From contig DAOTTD010000319.1 of assembly GCA_034438015.1 (NCBI GenBank), forward strand, positions 1-64,000: a stretch of DNA of 64,000 nt. The letters run 5' to 3'. Both the position numbers and the translations under genes were made by a program. Source of the DNA: JACDAE01 sp034438015. Lineage in GTDB: Bacteria > Chloroflexota > Ktedonobacteria > Ktedonobacterales > Ktedonobacteraceae. The notes beneath the pieces are model-generated. The model ran no database searches, had not been told where the DNA came from, and saw nothing but the letters and a program-made list of their open reading frames with translations. Shown here in pieces: positions 36,061-47,100 of this stretch. How positions within the stretch are numbered: position 1 is the first letter of the stretch; each line of letters opens with the position of its first letter.

Positions 36061-37082
36061 AAATAGCAGTAGCTGGTGCAGGTTCCATGGGAATGAATCA
36101 CCTGCGAGTATTGACAGATTTTGATGAAGAGCGTGTGCAACTAGTAGGCGTTGCGGACCCGCATGAGCCGGCACTTAAGCACGCAATGAATCGCTTTCAT
36201 GTGGCAGCCTATACCGATTACTGTCAAATGATTGAGCAAACACGACCTGACCTTGTAGCCGTCGTTGTGCCCACGCATCTTCATCACGAGGTAGCGGCAT
36301 TCGCACTGGAACGCGGCATCAACGTCCTTATAGAAAAGCCTATCACGACCACAGCTGAAGAAGCCATGATGTTGCTCGACCTTGCGCGTCAACGGGGAGC
36401 AAAGATTGCTGTTGGACACGTCGAACGCTTCAATCCGGCGGTCGTCGAACTCAAACAGCGTCTTCGTACCAACTCGCCTGGTCAGATATTTCACCTGCAT
36501 GCTCGACGTATCGGACCCTTTCCGCCACGTATCAGAGACGTGGGAGTCATCCTTGATCTTGCCTCGCACGATATCGATGTGATGCGCTACCTGGCGAATG
36601 CCGAGGTGGAGCACGTCTATGCACAAACGCAGCGGCGCATTCATAGCACGCACGAGGATTTACTGCTCGGCATTCTACGTTTCGGCAACGATGCCATTGG
36701 CGTGCTCGATGTTAACTGGTTGACACCGACCAAGGTACGCGAACTGACCGTTACATGTGAGAAAGGCATGTTTCTTATCAACTACCTGACGCAAGAAATC
36801 TACTTCTATGAGAATGACTATACGCCTACGAACTGGGATGCTCTACGTTCGCTTGCAGGTGTAAGCGAGGGTACAATGACGCGCCTCAAAGTACAAAAAG
36901 CGGAACCATTGCAGTTGGAGTATATCGATGTTATCAAAGCTATCACAGACGATACCCTGCCCACAGTTACAGGAGAGGATGGGTTAGCCGTTCTGCGGAT
37001 AGTACAACAGCTCTCTACACCTGCTGCGCCGCAAGATACGCGGGCCAGAGAGGTTGTGAAAGGCATGGAGGTCGAAGTATAG
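36051..37082 (+). CDS. Gfo/Idh/MocA-family oxidoreductase
   Basis: A 343-residue NAD(P)-dependent sugar oxidoreductase. The nucleotide-binding motif is AVAGAGSMGMNHLRV, EKPITT is the typical Gfo/Idh segment (lysine in the active site), and VGHVERFNPAV follows. It starts inside the preceding gene, 10 bases before its stop codon, so expression is coupled. In a WbpB-like role it would oxidise C3 of a UDP-GlcNAc-derived uronate before amination. A deoxysugar or inositol oxidase is possible, but the neighbours favour amino-uronic acid synthesis. Confidence 0.85.
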   Translation: MRLKIAVAGAGSMGMNHLRVLTDFDEERVQLVGVADPHEPALKHAMNRFHVAAYTDYCQMIEQTRPDLVAVVVPTHLHHEVAAFALERGINVLIEKPITTTAEEAMMLLDLARQRGAKIAVGHVERFNPAVVELKQRLRTNSPGQIFHLHARRIGPFPPRIRDVGVILDLASHDIDVMRYLANAEVEHVYAQTQRRIHSTHEDLLLGILRFGNDAIGVLDVNWLTPTKVRELTVTCEKGMFLINYLTQEIYFYENDYTPTNWDALRSLAGVSEGTMTRLKVQKAEPLQLEYIDVIKAITDDTLPTVTGEDGLAVLRIVQQLSTPAAPQDTRAREVVKGMEVEV

Positions 37083-37083
37083 T

Positions 37084-38505
37084 ATGTGCAACACCAGCTC
37101 CTTTCTCCCTCCACGACAGGCGACTATTGCCGTCGTTGGGCTGGGCAAGATTGGCCTGCCTCTTGCAGTACAGTATGCGCGGCATGGTTGTCGTGTGATC
37201 GGTTGCGACATTAATCCACATGTCGTCGAGACCATCAATGCAGGAAAGGCGCATATTCAAGAGGAAACAGGGCTGGCAGAAAGCGTTGCCGACCTGGTAA
37301 CTCAGGGTTTGCTTTCCGCGACCGGCGATACAGGCGCAGCCGTCCGAGAAGCAGGAATAATTGTGGTAATTGTGCCTGTCATCATCGATACGCAGCACAG
37401 ACCCGACTTCACGCCTATTGATGCGGCCACACGAGCTATCGGTGCGGGTCTACAACCGGGTACGCTGATAATTTATGAAACGACTGTTCCTGTCGGCACG
37501 ACTGCAGGCAGAGTGGCTCCACTTCTTGAGCAGACTTCACAACTCAAGGCAGGTCAAGATTTCTACCTTGCCTTCAGCCCTGAGCGCGTCTCTTCCGGCC
37601 ACATTTTCCGCGATCTTCATATCTATCCCAAGATTGTGGGTGGCATAAATGAGCAGAGCACTGCGGCTGCAGCCGCGTTTTACCGGTCCGTCCTGGATGC
37701 CTCTATCATGATGATGGCTTCAAGTGAAGAGGCGGAGTTCGTCAAGCTCATCGAAACGACGTATCGCGATGTCAATATCGCGCTGGCGAACGAGTTTGCG
37801 CACTACGCGGATGTGCATAGTCTCAACGTCTCGCGCGCTATTGCGGCGGCTAATACACAGCCCTACTCGCATATTCACACTCCGGGCGTCGGTGTCGGTG
37901 GACACTGTATCCCTGTCTATCCCTACTTTCTCTTAGCTGGTGTAGAGGATAGGCACAATCAAATCCATGACTCTGAGCTGCCAATGCTTTTGTTGCCACG
38001 CTTCGCACGCCGCATCAACGATGCAATGGCAGAGTATGCCGTTCATCGGATAGAAACCATCATCGGACCACTGGCAGGTCAATCAGTCCTCATGCTCGGA
38101 GTAGCATATCGGGGAGATGTGCGCGAAGTTGCTTTCACAAGTGCGAAGCTACTTCAAGATGCTCTCATCGAGTGCGGTGCAACAGTGTATACTGACGACC
38201 CACTATTTAGCGCGGAGGAGCTACATGCACTGGGATATACTCCTCTCACTCCTGAGGTGGGGGGCGAGATTGGAGCCGTCATTTTACAGGCGGACCACCA
38301 GGCGTACCGGTCGTTCGACGTGAGTCGGTTCACAAGCTGCCGGGTCTTACTCGATGGGCGCGGAACCCTCGACCGTGAGAGGATTGAAGCGGCTGGCATA
38401 CGCTATATCAGCATTGGAGACGGCGCCCGAGAACAGTTTGACCGGCGGGAGAGCGACAGACAATCTGCTCTCACTTCTATATTATGGAATGGAGGTAAGC
38501 AGTAG
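37084..38505 (+). CDS. UDP-sugar 6-dehydrogenase (UDP-GlcNAc/ManNAc dehydrogenase type)
   Basis: A 473-residue enzyme that oxidises C6 of a UDP-sugar to a carboxylate with two NAD+. Motifs are AVVGLGKIGLPLAVQYA at the N-terminus, YETTVPVGTT (catalytic Glu), KLIETTYRDVNIALANEF, and GVGVGGHCIPVYPYF, in which Cys275 is the catalytic residue. The absence of UDP-Glc dehydrogenase hallmarks and the neighbouring 2-epimerase favour UDP-GlcNAc or UDP-ManNAc as substrate (WbpA/WecC type). It lies two bases after the Gfo/Idh gene. Confidence 0.88.
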   Translation: MCNTSSFLPPRQATIAVVGLGKIGLPLAVQYARHGCRVIGCDINPHVVETINAGKAHIQEETGLAESVADLVTQGLLSATGDTGAAVREAGIIVVIVPVIIDTQHRPDFTPIDAATRAIGAGLQPGTLIIYETTVPVGTTAGRVAPLLEQTSQLKAGQDFYLAFSPERVSSGHIFRDLHIYPKIVGGINEQSTAAAAAFYRSVLDASIMMMASSEEAEFVKLIETTYRDVNIALANEFAHYADVHSLNVSRAIAAANTQPYSHIHTPGVGVGGHCIPVYPYFLLAGVEDRHNQIHDSELPMLLLPRFARRINDAMAEYAVHRIETIIGPLAGQSVLMLGVAYRGDVREVAFTSAKLLQDALIECGATVYTDDPLFSAEELHALGYTPLTPEVGGEIGAVILQADHQAYRSFDVSRFTSCRVLLDGRGTLDRERIEAAGIRYISIGDGAREQFDRRESDRQSALTSILWNGGKQ

Positions 38506-39566
38506 TGCGTTTTGCATCGATAGTCGGGGCTCGTCCCCAATTCGTCAAGGTCGCAGTGGTCAGTCGTGCGCTTCGGCAACTACATGAGGAACTGATCATT
38601 CATACAGGGCAACACTACGACTACAACATGTCGGCGCAGTTCTTCGACGAACTAGATATCCCCGCTGCTGATTATCACCTGGGGTGTGGTTCCGGTTCGC
38701 ATGGTGCCCAGACGGGTCGCATGCTCGAAGCTATTGAAGAAGTACTCTTGAAAGAGCACTTCGATGCAGTCATTGTGTATGGTGATACCAACTCTACGCT
38801 TGCCGGCGCACTTGCCGCTGCCAAGCTGCACATTCCAGTTGCTCATGTAGAGGCAGGACTGCGCAACTTCGATCAAGCCATGCCCGAGGAGATCAACCGC
38901 GTTCTTTCCGATCATCTCTCGCGTCGTCTCTACTGCCCAACGGAGACAGCCTGTAAGAATCTGAACAAAGAAGGTATCACACGAGGAGTCGAGTTCGTCG
39001 GCGATGTAATGTATGATCTGCTGTTACAAGTCCAGCCTGATCTGGCCCAACGTACAGAGAGACTCTTGCGTACATTTCATCTCGCCCCGCAATCTTATGC
39101 ATTGGTAACGGTACACCGTGCTATCAACGCCGATAGCCGGGAAGCGATGAGCGGCATTGCCAGGGGGTTGAACAGGCTAGAGATGCCAGTGATCTTTCCT
39201 GTGCATCCGCGTACACGTGCTCGTCTGAAACACTATGGTATTACCTGGGAGAAGCACGTCCATTTGATCGATCCAATAGGCTATCTCGATATGATGGCGT
39301 TGGGAAGAACCGCTTACCGTATACTTACCGATTCTGGTGGATTGCAGAAAGAAGCATTTTTCCTGCGGGTGCCTTGCATAACACTACGAGAGGAAACTGA
39401 GTGGGTGGAAACAGTTGAGGCCGGTTGGAATACTCTGGTTGGTACGCGTTGGCAAGACATTGTCAAAGCGGTTAGCAGACCCAGGCCGGAACCTCCTGTG
39501 CACAATCCATTTGGGGAGGGCGATGCTGCAATACGTATCGCTCACAGTATGACGGATCTGAATTAA
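38505..39566 (+). CDS. wecB: UDP-N-acetylglucosamine 2-epimerase family
   Basis: A 353-residue enzyme with the WecB/WbpI signatures: VGARPQFVK at the N-terminus, TGQHYDYNMS, GDTNSTLAGALAAAKLHIPV, AHVEAGLRNFD, EINRVLSDHLS, and LTDSGGLQKEAFFL. It inverts C2 of UDP-GlcNAc or of a UDP-diacetamido-glucuronate. GTG at 38505 shares one base with the preceding stop, and GGAGGT lies ten bases upstream. If the substrate is the 2,3-diacetamido sugar it corresponds to WbpI, otherwise to WecB in ManNAc(A) synthesis. The wecB symbol is used in the family sense. Confidence 0.88.
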   Translation: MRFASIVGARPQFVKVAVVSRALRQLHEELIIHTGQHYDYNMSAQFFDELDIPAADYHLGCGSGSHGAQTGRMLEAIEEVLLKEHFDAVIVYGDTNSTLAGALAAAKLHIPVAHVEAGLRNFDQAMPEEINRVLSDHLSRRLYCPTETACKNLNKEGITRGVEFVGDVMYDLLLQVQPDLAQRTERLLRTFHLAPQSYALVTVHRAINADSREAMSGIARGLNRLEMPVIFPVHPRTRARLKHYGITWEKHVHLIDPIGYLDMMALGRTAYRILTDSGGLQKEAFFLRVPCITLREETEWVETVEAGWNTLVGTRWQDIVKAVSRPRPEPPVHNPFGEGDAAIRIAHSMTDLN

Positions 39567-39596
39567 AGTCAATAGTTGATGAGCAGGGGGGCACTT

Positions 39597-40895
39597 ATGA
39601 CACGTATTCTCTTTATCTCTCGCTATTATCCACCGGAGAAAGCTGCCGCAGCGGTGTGCGTAAGTGAAATCGCGAAGCGACTTGTAAAGCTAGGACATCA
39701 AGTGACGGTATTAACTACCGTCCCAAATTACCCAACTGGAATAGTTCCAAAGGAATATCGTGGACATCTGCTCTATGAAGAGATCTTTGAGGATGTGCGA
39801 GTGATACGGGTTTGGAGCTATATCAGTCCAAATGAGGGATTTCTTCGCCGCATACTAGCTCAACTATCATTTGGCTGCATCGCACCATTTCTTGCGTACA
39901 AAGCTATTGGTAGTGTCGATGTAATCATTGTTGAGTCGCCCCCGCTTTTCAACGTCATTGCCGCACATATGATAGCGTGGCGTAAGTCCTGTCCTATGAT
40001 CTTCTGGGTTGCTGATCTCTGGCCCGAGTCAGCGGTTCGCCTGGGAATACTGCGTAACAGTCTGTTGATTCGGCTTTCAGAATGGCTGGAAGGGTCAACA
40101 TATCGGCGCTCTAGCATCATCTGGGTAGTGACGCAGGGAATGCGCGAAACGCTGATTCGCAGGGGTATTCCGCTAGAGAAGCTCTTATTAATAACTAACG
40201 GTGTTGATACAGCAAAGTTTCGTCCATTACCGCAAGCACAGGCTCGCGCTGAGTTAGGTTGGGCTGATCGCTTTACCCTCCTCTACGCTGGCAATCATGG
40301 ACTTGTGTATGCAATGACAACTCTGCTCGATGCGGCAGGGATGCTACAGGATTACCCTGATATCCACATGATCCTGGCTGGCGATGGCGTGAAGAAAGCA
40401 GAACTGGTATCCGAGGCAAGGAAACGCTGCCTTAAGAACGTTACATTTCTCGATCCCGTGTCACATGATCGGATGCCGCTTCTCTGGGCTGCTGCTGATA
40501 TATGCCTGATTCCCTTACGAAAACTCGCATTAGTAGAAGGATCGTTGCCCGTAAAAATGTTTGAAGTGATGGCATGTGCTCGTCCTTTCGTATTGGGAGC
40601 GGAAGGAATAGCGCGTAATCTCGCAGAACAGGAGGCAAACGCTGGCATTGTTGTAGAACCTGAAAATGTAGAGGCGCTAGTCTCAGCTATCCTTTATTTG
40701 CGGACACATCCCGAGGAGGCGGAAGCATTGGGAATACGGGGACATGAATATGTAAAATTCCACTTTGATTATGAACGGCTAACCGCAGTACTTGATACAC
40801 GCCTTGAGATACTGCTCGGAAAGCAAGCGCCGGTTACTATTCCAGAAACACCCGTACCTGTAAGTGATTCACCGGAGAGAAGGCTGAAGTATTAA
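39597..40895 (+). CDS. glycosyltransferase family 4 (WbuB-like)
   Basis: A 432-residue GT-B glycosyltransferase that transfers a sugar from a nucleotide donor. It starts FISRYYPPEKAAAAVCVSEIA, as WbuB-type enzymes do, and has the C-terminal LPVKMFEVMACARPFVLG segment with donor-binding residues. The start at ATG 39597 follows AGGGGG at 39584-39590; a TTG at 39576 is less likely. It lies between the sugar nucleotide genes and the initiating transferase, and probably adds an early residue of the repeat unit. Confidence 0.82.
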   Translation: MTRILFISRYYPPEKAAAAVCVSEIAKRLVKLGHQVTVLTTVPNYPTGIVPKEYRGHLLYEEIFEDVRVIRVWSYISPNEGFLRRILAQLSFGCIAPFLAYKAIGSVDVIIVESPPLFNVIAAHMIAWRKSCPMIFWVADLWPESAVRLGILRNSLLIRLSEWLEGSTYRRSSIIWVVTQGMRETLIRRGIPLEKLLLITNGVDTAKFRPLPQAQARAELGWADRFTLLYAGNHGLVYAMTTLLDAAGMLQDYPDIHMILAGDGVKKAELVSEARKRCLKNVTFLDPVSHDRMPLLWAAADICLIPLRKLALVEGSLPVKMFEVMACARPFVLGAEGIARNLAEQEANAGIVVEPENVEALVSAILYLRTHPEEAEALGIRGHEYVKFHFDYERLTAVLDTRLEILLGKQAPVTIPETPVPVSDSPERRLKY

Positions 40896-40973
40896 CCATT
40901 ATATTTGACATGTTTCAACATGTTAATGTAGCGGAATGGAGTCAGATAGTAAAGAAGGGTCTGGGGGTTAAAA

Positions 40974-42539
40974 ATGCAGCCCGACATTGAGCGCGACGTG
41001 CAAATAGCATCTACACTGCACAAAGTAAAATATGAGGATCTGTCATTAGCCCAGGAATATCCTGTGCAAGCGATCCAGTTAAGTGCAGAAAGCTCGGAAA
41101 GAATTTCTCAAGAGTCATCCACAGGGGGGCAACAACAAGTGCGGCAATGGAGACCCTCACCAGCACTGTGGAGTCTTACTTTAATGATAGGAGATAGTGT
41201 ACTTATTCTGGCTTCGCTCGCTTCATTATTGATACTAGCACCACACTTCGATCTGACATTTCACATTTCATGGAATGAACCTGGAACCTGGAACTTGAAG
41301 CTTATCTGGGGATGTATTGCACTTCTCTCCTGGAGTATTGCGGTGAATATCACGCAAGCACAAGACTTGAGGAATGCTTCAAATCGCTTTAAGAGTCCTC
41401 TCAGAGCATTATTCGCGCTGATGCTTATGGTCATCTTCTGGATTGTACTCATCTATCCCTTTATCGCTGATAGGCTTTCCCCTTCTATCATACTGTTGCT
41501 GCTTTTCCTGGTTGTAGCAGCTCCAAGCTTGAGTGCCTGGCGTGTCGCTCTTGCTGAGTGTATGCATTTGCCGCGCTTTCGGACACGCGCTGTCATTATC
41601 GGAAGCACTGTTGCTGGAGAAACCATTGCCAGGGAATTTCAAATGTCGAGGCGACCAGATATCAGTCTCCTGGGATACGTCAGCGAAAATGTGCAGAAGG
41701 AAGGTCTGCCAGTGCTGGGTGGCAGGAACACCTTACAGGATCTAATGCGCAATGACATGATAGACATGATCATTATGGCTACTGATTACAAAGCCGAGCC
41801 AGCGCTTTTCCAGGAAGCTATCGAGGCAACGCAGCTTGGCATTTCACTCATTCCTATGCCCGTAGCCTACGAGAGTATCGGTGGCAAGATACCTGTTGAA
41901 CATGTCGGCGATCAGTGGTACCTGGCATTACCTGTAGAGATTATCGCCTCACCACTTTATCTTTGCTGGCGCAAGGTTATGGATCTCATCTTTGGGCTCC
42001 TTGGCACGCTGTCCCTCCTTCTTATTCTCCCTGCTCTGGCACTGTTGATTATCCTGGACTCACGAGGTCCTGTCTTTTACAGGCAAGAGCGACTAGGGCG
42101 TAATGGGCGAAAATTTTTCATCTATAAGTTCCGTTCCATGTATATCGATGCGGAGCATGCAGGTCGTGCTATATGGACGACCCGGGGTGATCTACGCATT
42201 ACACGTATCGGCCATTTCTTACGTGTCACTCACCTGGATGAATTGCCGCAGGTGTTCAATATTCTGCGTGGCGACATGAGCTTGATAGGACCACGACCGG
42301 AGCGAGAAGCGTTTGTCACTGAATTAGAAAAGACCATTCCCTTTTATCGCTGTCGCTTGATAGTCAAACCTGGACTGACGGGGTGGGCACAGGTGAAGTA
42401 TCACTATGGTGGCACTAACGAGGGAACATTAGCCAAATTGCAATATGATCTCTACTACATCAAACATCAATCATTTACATTAGATATCTGGATCATCTTG
42501 AAGACCGTAGCCGAGGTCTTGTTTTGTCGCGGAACATAA
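40974..42539 (+). CDS. polyprenyl-phosphate sugar-1-phosphate transferase (initiating enzyme)
   Basis: A 521-residue membrane enzyme that starts the repeat unit on undecaprenyl phosphate. The N-terminus has four to five hydrophobic helices, then a CoA-binding-like domain (RTRAVIIGSTVAGETIAREF). Another helix precedes the PF02397 catalytic domain: FYRQERLGRNGRKFFIYKFRSM, THLDELPQVFNILRGDMSLIGPRPER and KPGLTGWAQVKY. This architecture matches WbaP/CpsE-type transferases. ATG at 40974 follows a G-rich site. A 76-bp gap with an ACATGT repeat separates it from the upstream gene. Confidence 0.88.
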   Translation: MQPDIERDVQIASTLHKVKYEDLSLAQEYPVQAIQLSAESSERISQESSTGGQQQVRQWRPSPALWSLTLMIGDSVLILASLASLLILAPHFDLTFHISWNEPGTWNLKLIWGCIALLSWSIAVNITQAQDLRNASNRFKSPLRALFALMLMVIFWIVLIYPFIADRLSPSIILLLLFLVVAAPSLSAWRVALAECMHLPRFRTRAVIIGSTVAGETIAREFQMSRRPDISLLGYVSENVQKEGLPVLGGRNTLQDLMRNDMIDMIIMATDYKAEPALFQEAIEATQLGISLIPMPVAYESIGGKIPVEHVGDQWYLALPVEIIASPLYLCWRKVMDLIFGLLGTLSLLLILPALALLIILDSRGPVFYRQERLGRNGRKFFIYKFRSMYIDAEHAGRAIWTTRGDLRITRIGHFLRVTHLDELPQVFNILRGDMSLIGPRPEREAFVTELEKTIPFYRCRLIVKPGLTGWAQVKYHYGGTNEGTLAKLQYDLYYIKHQSFTLDIWIILKTVAEVLFCRGT

Positions 42540-42553
42540 AAGAGGGGTAATAG

Positions 42554-44131
42554 ATGATGACGTTTGAACAATACTGGACCGCATTAGTAAAACACTGGGG
42601 ACTGATCGTCATCTGTTTTTTGGCAGCTGGCGCGGGAACCTTTCTTGGAAGCAAGCTTGTGAAGCCTCTCTATCAATCGTCGGCACTGGTCCAGGTTGCG
42701 CTTCGTTCGAACCATAACATGACAGATTATGACAGCTTGCTTGCAAGTGACCAACTTGTTCAGACAGAGGCGATATTGGCGACCAGCGATACGGTACTTC
42801 GTCAAGTTGCCTCTCACTATCAGAACCTGACAGCCCAGCAACTCGCACAAGAAGTGACAGCGACGACTAAGCTTAATACACAGCTTTTTGAGATCGATGT
42901 GCAGGATGCAAGCCCAACACGGGCCGCGGCGCTGGCGAACGATATTGCAGCGACGTTGAACAAACAGCAACTTCGGAGATTTAACCAGAACTCGGCGCAG
43001 AGCGGGGATTTCTTACTCATAGCCCAGCCTGCTCAGCCTGTCTTAACTCCTGTACGACCAAATAAACTCCTCAATACGGCTGTAGGATTACTGATAGGTT
43101 TACTTCTGGGAATGTTGCTAGTTCTGCTTTTTGAGCTATTAGACAAGCGCGTTCGTAGTCCAGAAGCACTCTCCCAATTGCTGGGCTGGCCGATTCTGGC
43201 AACGTTCTGGCTGGCACACTCTTCTAAAAATAAGAAAGAAGCCGTTTTTAATCCAACGGGACACAATGCTAACGTCGAACCCTTTCGCATCTTACGTACG
43301 AATATTGGGTTCTCAGCTAGTGAGAAGCCATTGCGTTCCATAGTAGTCACGAGTACTTCACCCCTGGAAGGGAAAAGTACCGTTGCAGCTAATCTGGCGA
43401 TTTTTATGGCGAAGGCGGGTAAGACTACGCTCCTTATCGATACTAATCTGCGTCGCCCAACACTACAGCAGCTATTTGGCCTCTCAGCCGATAAAGAGGG
43501 CTTGAGCAACGCTATACAGGCATTTAGTATGCAGACGACTGCCATATCTAAAGGGCCATCAAACACACCAAATATCCCAATCTCTCTTGATCCTTTCATC
43601 CATGTAGTAGACATTCCAAACTTGTATATCATGCCTTCTGGGCCACTACCACCAAATCCTCCAGAGCTACTTGATTCGAAAGCGATGCAGCGCCTCTTTG
43701 CAGCTCTTACCAATTACGGGGCTGAGGCGGTAATCTTTGATACTCCTCCTTTACTTGGTTTGTCTGATGCCAGAATACTGGCATCAAAGGCTGATGGTAC
43801 GCTCGTCGTGGTCGATATTATTCGTGCTAATAAGAAGATGCTCGAACAAGTAAAAACTCTACTGGTACAGGTCGGAGCATACGTGCCTGGCTGTGTTGTG
43901 AATAAACAACGTCATAGTCGTAATGACCCGATCTATTCCTACTATCACAGCAGCGATCAACAGAAGGATAAGAGTAGTCATAGTACGAAAAATACGGACA
44001 CTCCTGCTGCTTTACCCGCTACATCAGAAACTTTAAAGCAATCAGAAACACTGCCTCAGCAAAACGATGAACTTGACCGCACGAAAACACAATCCCAGCC
44101 AGATCTGCTTGACAGGAGGAGAGATGGCTAA
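42554..44131 (+). CDS. polysaccharide co-polymerase with tyrosine autokinase domain (Wzz/BY-kinase)
   Basis: A 525-residue protein with a Wzz-type N-terminus: helix 1 near residues 15-35, a periplasmic part, and helix 2 near 180-200. The cytoplasmic BY-kinase has Walker A TSTSPLEGKSTVAANLA near 264, Walker A' TTLLIDTNLRRP and Walker B AVIFDTPPLLGLSDA. The C-terminal end after about 470 has several Tyr (IYSYYHSS), which is where these kinases autophosphorylate. It controls chain length and export through interaction with Wzx/Wzy-type partners. Its last codons overlap the start of the Wzy-Wzx fusion by eight bases. Confidence 0.88.
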   Translation: MMTFEQYWTALVKHWGLIVICFLAAGAGTFLGSKLVKPLYQSSALVQVALRSNHNMTDYDSLLASDQLVQTEAILATSDTVLRQVASHYQNLTAQQLAQEVTATTKLNTQLFEIDVQDASPTRAAALANDIAATLNKQQLRRFNQNSAQSGDFLLIAQPAQPVLTPVRPNKLLNTAVGLLIGLLLGMLLVLLFELLDKRVRSPEALSQLLGWPILATFWLAHSSKNKKEAVFNPTGHNANVEPFRILRTNIGFSASEKPLRSIVVTSTSPLEGKSTVAANLAIFMAKAGKTTLLIDTNLRRPTLQQLFGLSADKEGLSNAIQAFSMQTTAISKGPSNTPNIPISLDPFIHVVDIPNLYIMPSGPLPPNPPELLDSKAMQRLFAALTNYGAEAVIFDTPPLLGLSDARILASKADGTLVVVDIIRANKKMLEQVKTLLVQVGAYVPGCVVNKQRHSRNDPIYSYYHSSDQQKDKSSHSTKNTDTPAALPATSETLKQSETLPQQNDELDRTKTQSQPDLLDRRRDG

Positions 44132-47100
44132 CATGAAAGTGGAAAACGTAGTACAGATGCCAAAAAGATGGGAGATTATAAGAGAACGGATTTCTCCCTC
44201 ATTGATTGTCTCAATCCTGGCATTATTAGCCTCGCTTTCCATTGGAGTGGTCGTTGGTAAATTCAGCCCGATATATGGTGCTGCCGCTGCCGGAGCTATA
44301 GTTATAGTGATCATTGTACTGCTCAGGCTGGACGAACTTACCGCGACGCTGATCTTCGCTATTCATATATGGGTTGACACGTATCGCGGCCTGCATGTGA
44401 TCGCAATGCTACTGGCGCTAGCGCTGCTCTTTTTCTACTACTTTGGGCGATCTACCAATCATCCCTGGACCAAGCCGCGCTCGATCTGGCTCTGGTTTTT
44501 GTTTCTCATCCTGACTATCTATCCTACCATTCACGGTGCCAGTTTTAACGTCAATGACGCCTACGGTTTCTATCTTCATCTCGTTCTCGGTGCATTCTTC
44601 ATGTTCTGGTTGGGCAACCTGGTCGCGAAAGATATTCCGTCTGTGCGGCGTCTATTTCAGTTACTGTCGGTCCTGGCAACGCTCATCGCAATACATACTA
44701 TTCTTGAGGCGATTACTGGCAAATTCTTATTTGCGTCTGCACGTATTGAAGCAGAGCTTGTTCAATACTCAAACTTTCAAATAGTGGAAGTAGATGTCTC
44801 TCGTGCAGGTTCGTTCTTTGTCGGCCCCGACGGTGATGCAGCTTTCCTAGCCACATGTTTTTTCTTCCCATTAGGATTATTTGTAGAAAGTAAGCGGTTT
44901 TGGGCAAAGGTGATATATCTCCTGGCAATGTTGTTGATCCTGCTGGCATTGATATTCACCTACAGCACCGGAGGATGGATAGGCACACTCGCAGCTATAG
45001 TGATCTTTGTGTTCCTGACCGGACGTATACGTAATAGTCTGCTGACGCTTATAGAGATAGTGATCCTGACAGCGATGCTATTCGCTGTTTTTCCTTCACA
45101 GATCGCTGCGCAACTCTATCATGCTAGCAGCGGGAACACCCTCTTGCTGCACCTGGGAAGCTGGCAGACTGCTATTCGGGTCATCGAAGCGTTTCCCCTG
45201 TTTGGTGTTGGGATGGGTCGGGCATATCTAGTTAGCGCAGATCCTTACCGTGTGCCTGCGCAGTTTGTGCCTTTAGCTGAGCCAGATAACTCCTATTTAC
45301 AGTGGGGAGCAATAGCAGGTATACCTGTCATGCTGATTTTTCTTTCACTGATAGCCTGTGTATTCTGGTTCGCGTGGCGCAACTGGAGGGCTGTTGATAC
45401 CCGTTATCGCCCTCTTCTCGGAGGTGGGATAGCTGCTCTCATTGCGCTCAGCGTTATCAGCTTGAGTGTAAATGGTTGGACGAGCCCAAACGATCTGGTG
45501 TATCTCGACTGGCTGATCGCTGGCATAATCTCCTCCCCGTTAATTAGACGTAGCCTCTGCCGCCAGTCAACCCCACCAGCCGATGGGACAACCATGATAT
45601 TTCGAGCGGACAACGCAAAGCAAATTCGTGAAGCGGAACTACCGACTCAGACAGGAGCACCTGCTGACTTCGTACCATCCCCATTATCGCTTCCGGTACT
45701 GGACGGTCTCTTCTTAGATGATCAGCCAACTCCGATACTGCCTGCAAATTCGCAGCAGGCTGGTAATCAGGCGAGCTTATTGAAGGAAGAGGATCACTCT
45801 CAAAATGGTGCAACAGGAAATGGGCAAGTCAGTCCGGGGACTCAAGGCTATCTTTCGCTCGCGTTTGAAATGGTCAAAAGCTCTGGGATCTACGCCCTGG
45901 GTGCGCTGGCATCTCCACTCATTTCCCTCGTACTTGCACCATTTCTAACCCACCAACTCTCTAGTAGCGATTATGGTGGGCTTGCCGTTTTGTACACTAT
46001 TATTGACCTTGTGACGGCAATAACGCAGCTTGGACTGGGTCTCGCTTTTTTCCGTGCATATAATGGTGATTACGAATCGTCACGCGACCGCTCAGGGATC
46101 CTTTCAGCCTCTATCATCCTGCTATCGCTCGTCTCGATACCTCTGGCCATTGCAATAATGATGGCAGCTCCATGGTTATCGGAGCTTCTCTTCAATAGCC
46201 AGTCGTTCACCGGAGCTGTAAGACTTACTGCCCTGGTTATCATTATGGAGAATCTGACCGTGCCTGGGCTATCATGGTTACGAGCTGAAAAGCATGCGGT
46301 CCTCTTTTCAGTGTTGTCAATCACCAATCTGCTGCTGGTCTTAAGTACGAATATTGTACTGGTGGGTGTGCTGCATATAGGTGTGAATGGTGCGTTGATT
46401 GCAAAAGGAGCGGGTTATGCTGTCATCGTTGTTTGCACACTACCGATTATGTTTCTCTTTATTGCTCGTCAGCGGAGCTTGTGGCTGCGATCCGATATTG
46501 TTCGGAATATGCTCGTCTTTGGAGTGCCGACGATCTTCGGTGACATGGCGGCATGGGTTCTGCAACTTTCAGACCGCTATCTGCTCAGTCATTTCGGGTC
46601 ACTGGCCCAGACAGCCATCTATACCGTTTCCTATACCCTAGGCGGGGTATTGTCTCCTGTGGTCCTCTCGCCATTTGGATTAGCCTGGACTCCTGTGATG
46701 TACTCTATCGCGAAAAGAAAGGATGCAGAGCACATCTTTCGTCTTGTGTTCCGCTGGTTTAACGCGGTCTTACTCTTTGCTACTTTTGCTCTTTCGCTCC
46801 TCAGTACAGTTTTTCTCGAGTTGCTCTTCCCACCTGTCTATCATGCGGGAGAACTTATTATTCCCTTCATTGCCTTATCAACAATGGGTATAGGTATTTA
46901 CTATATTTTTATGACAGGAGTCTATATACGCCGCAGGACAATCCTCGAGTCTGTATTTATGTTAGTCGCGGCAGCCGTAAATGTGCTTCTCAATATTTGC
47001 TTGATTCCTTACTTTGGAGCCATGGGAGCCGCTGTTTCAACACTCCTCGCCTACACCGTACTTGCCTCGGTGTCTTATATCGTAAATCAGAGAATTTATC

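Noticed and set aside
40908..40923. ACATGT-TTCA-ACATGT before the initiating transferase gene
   Set aside because: Short and AT-rich; could be an operator but is too simple to call.
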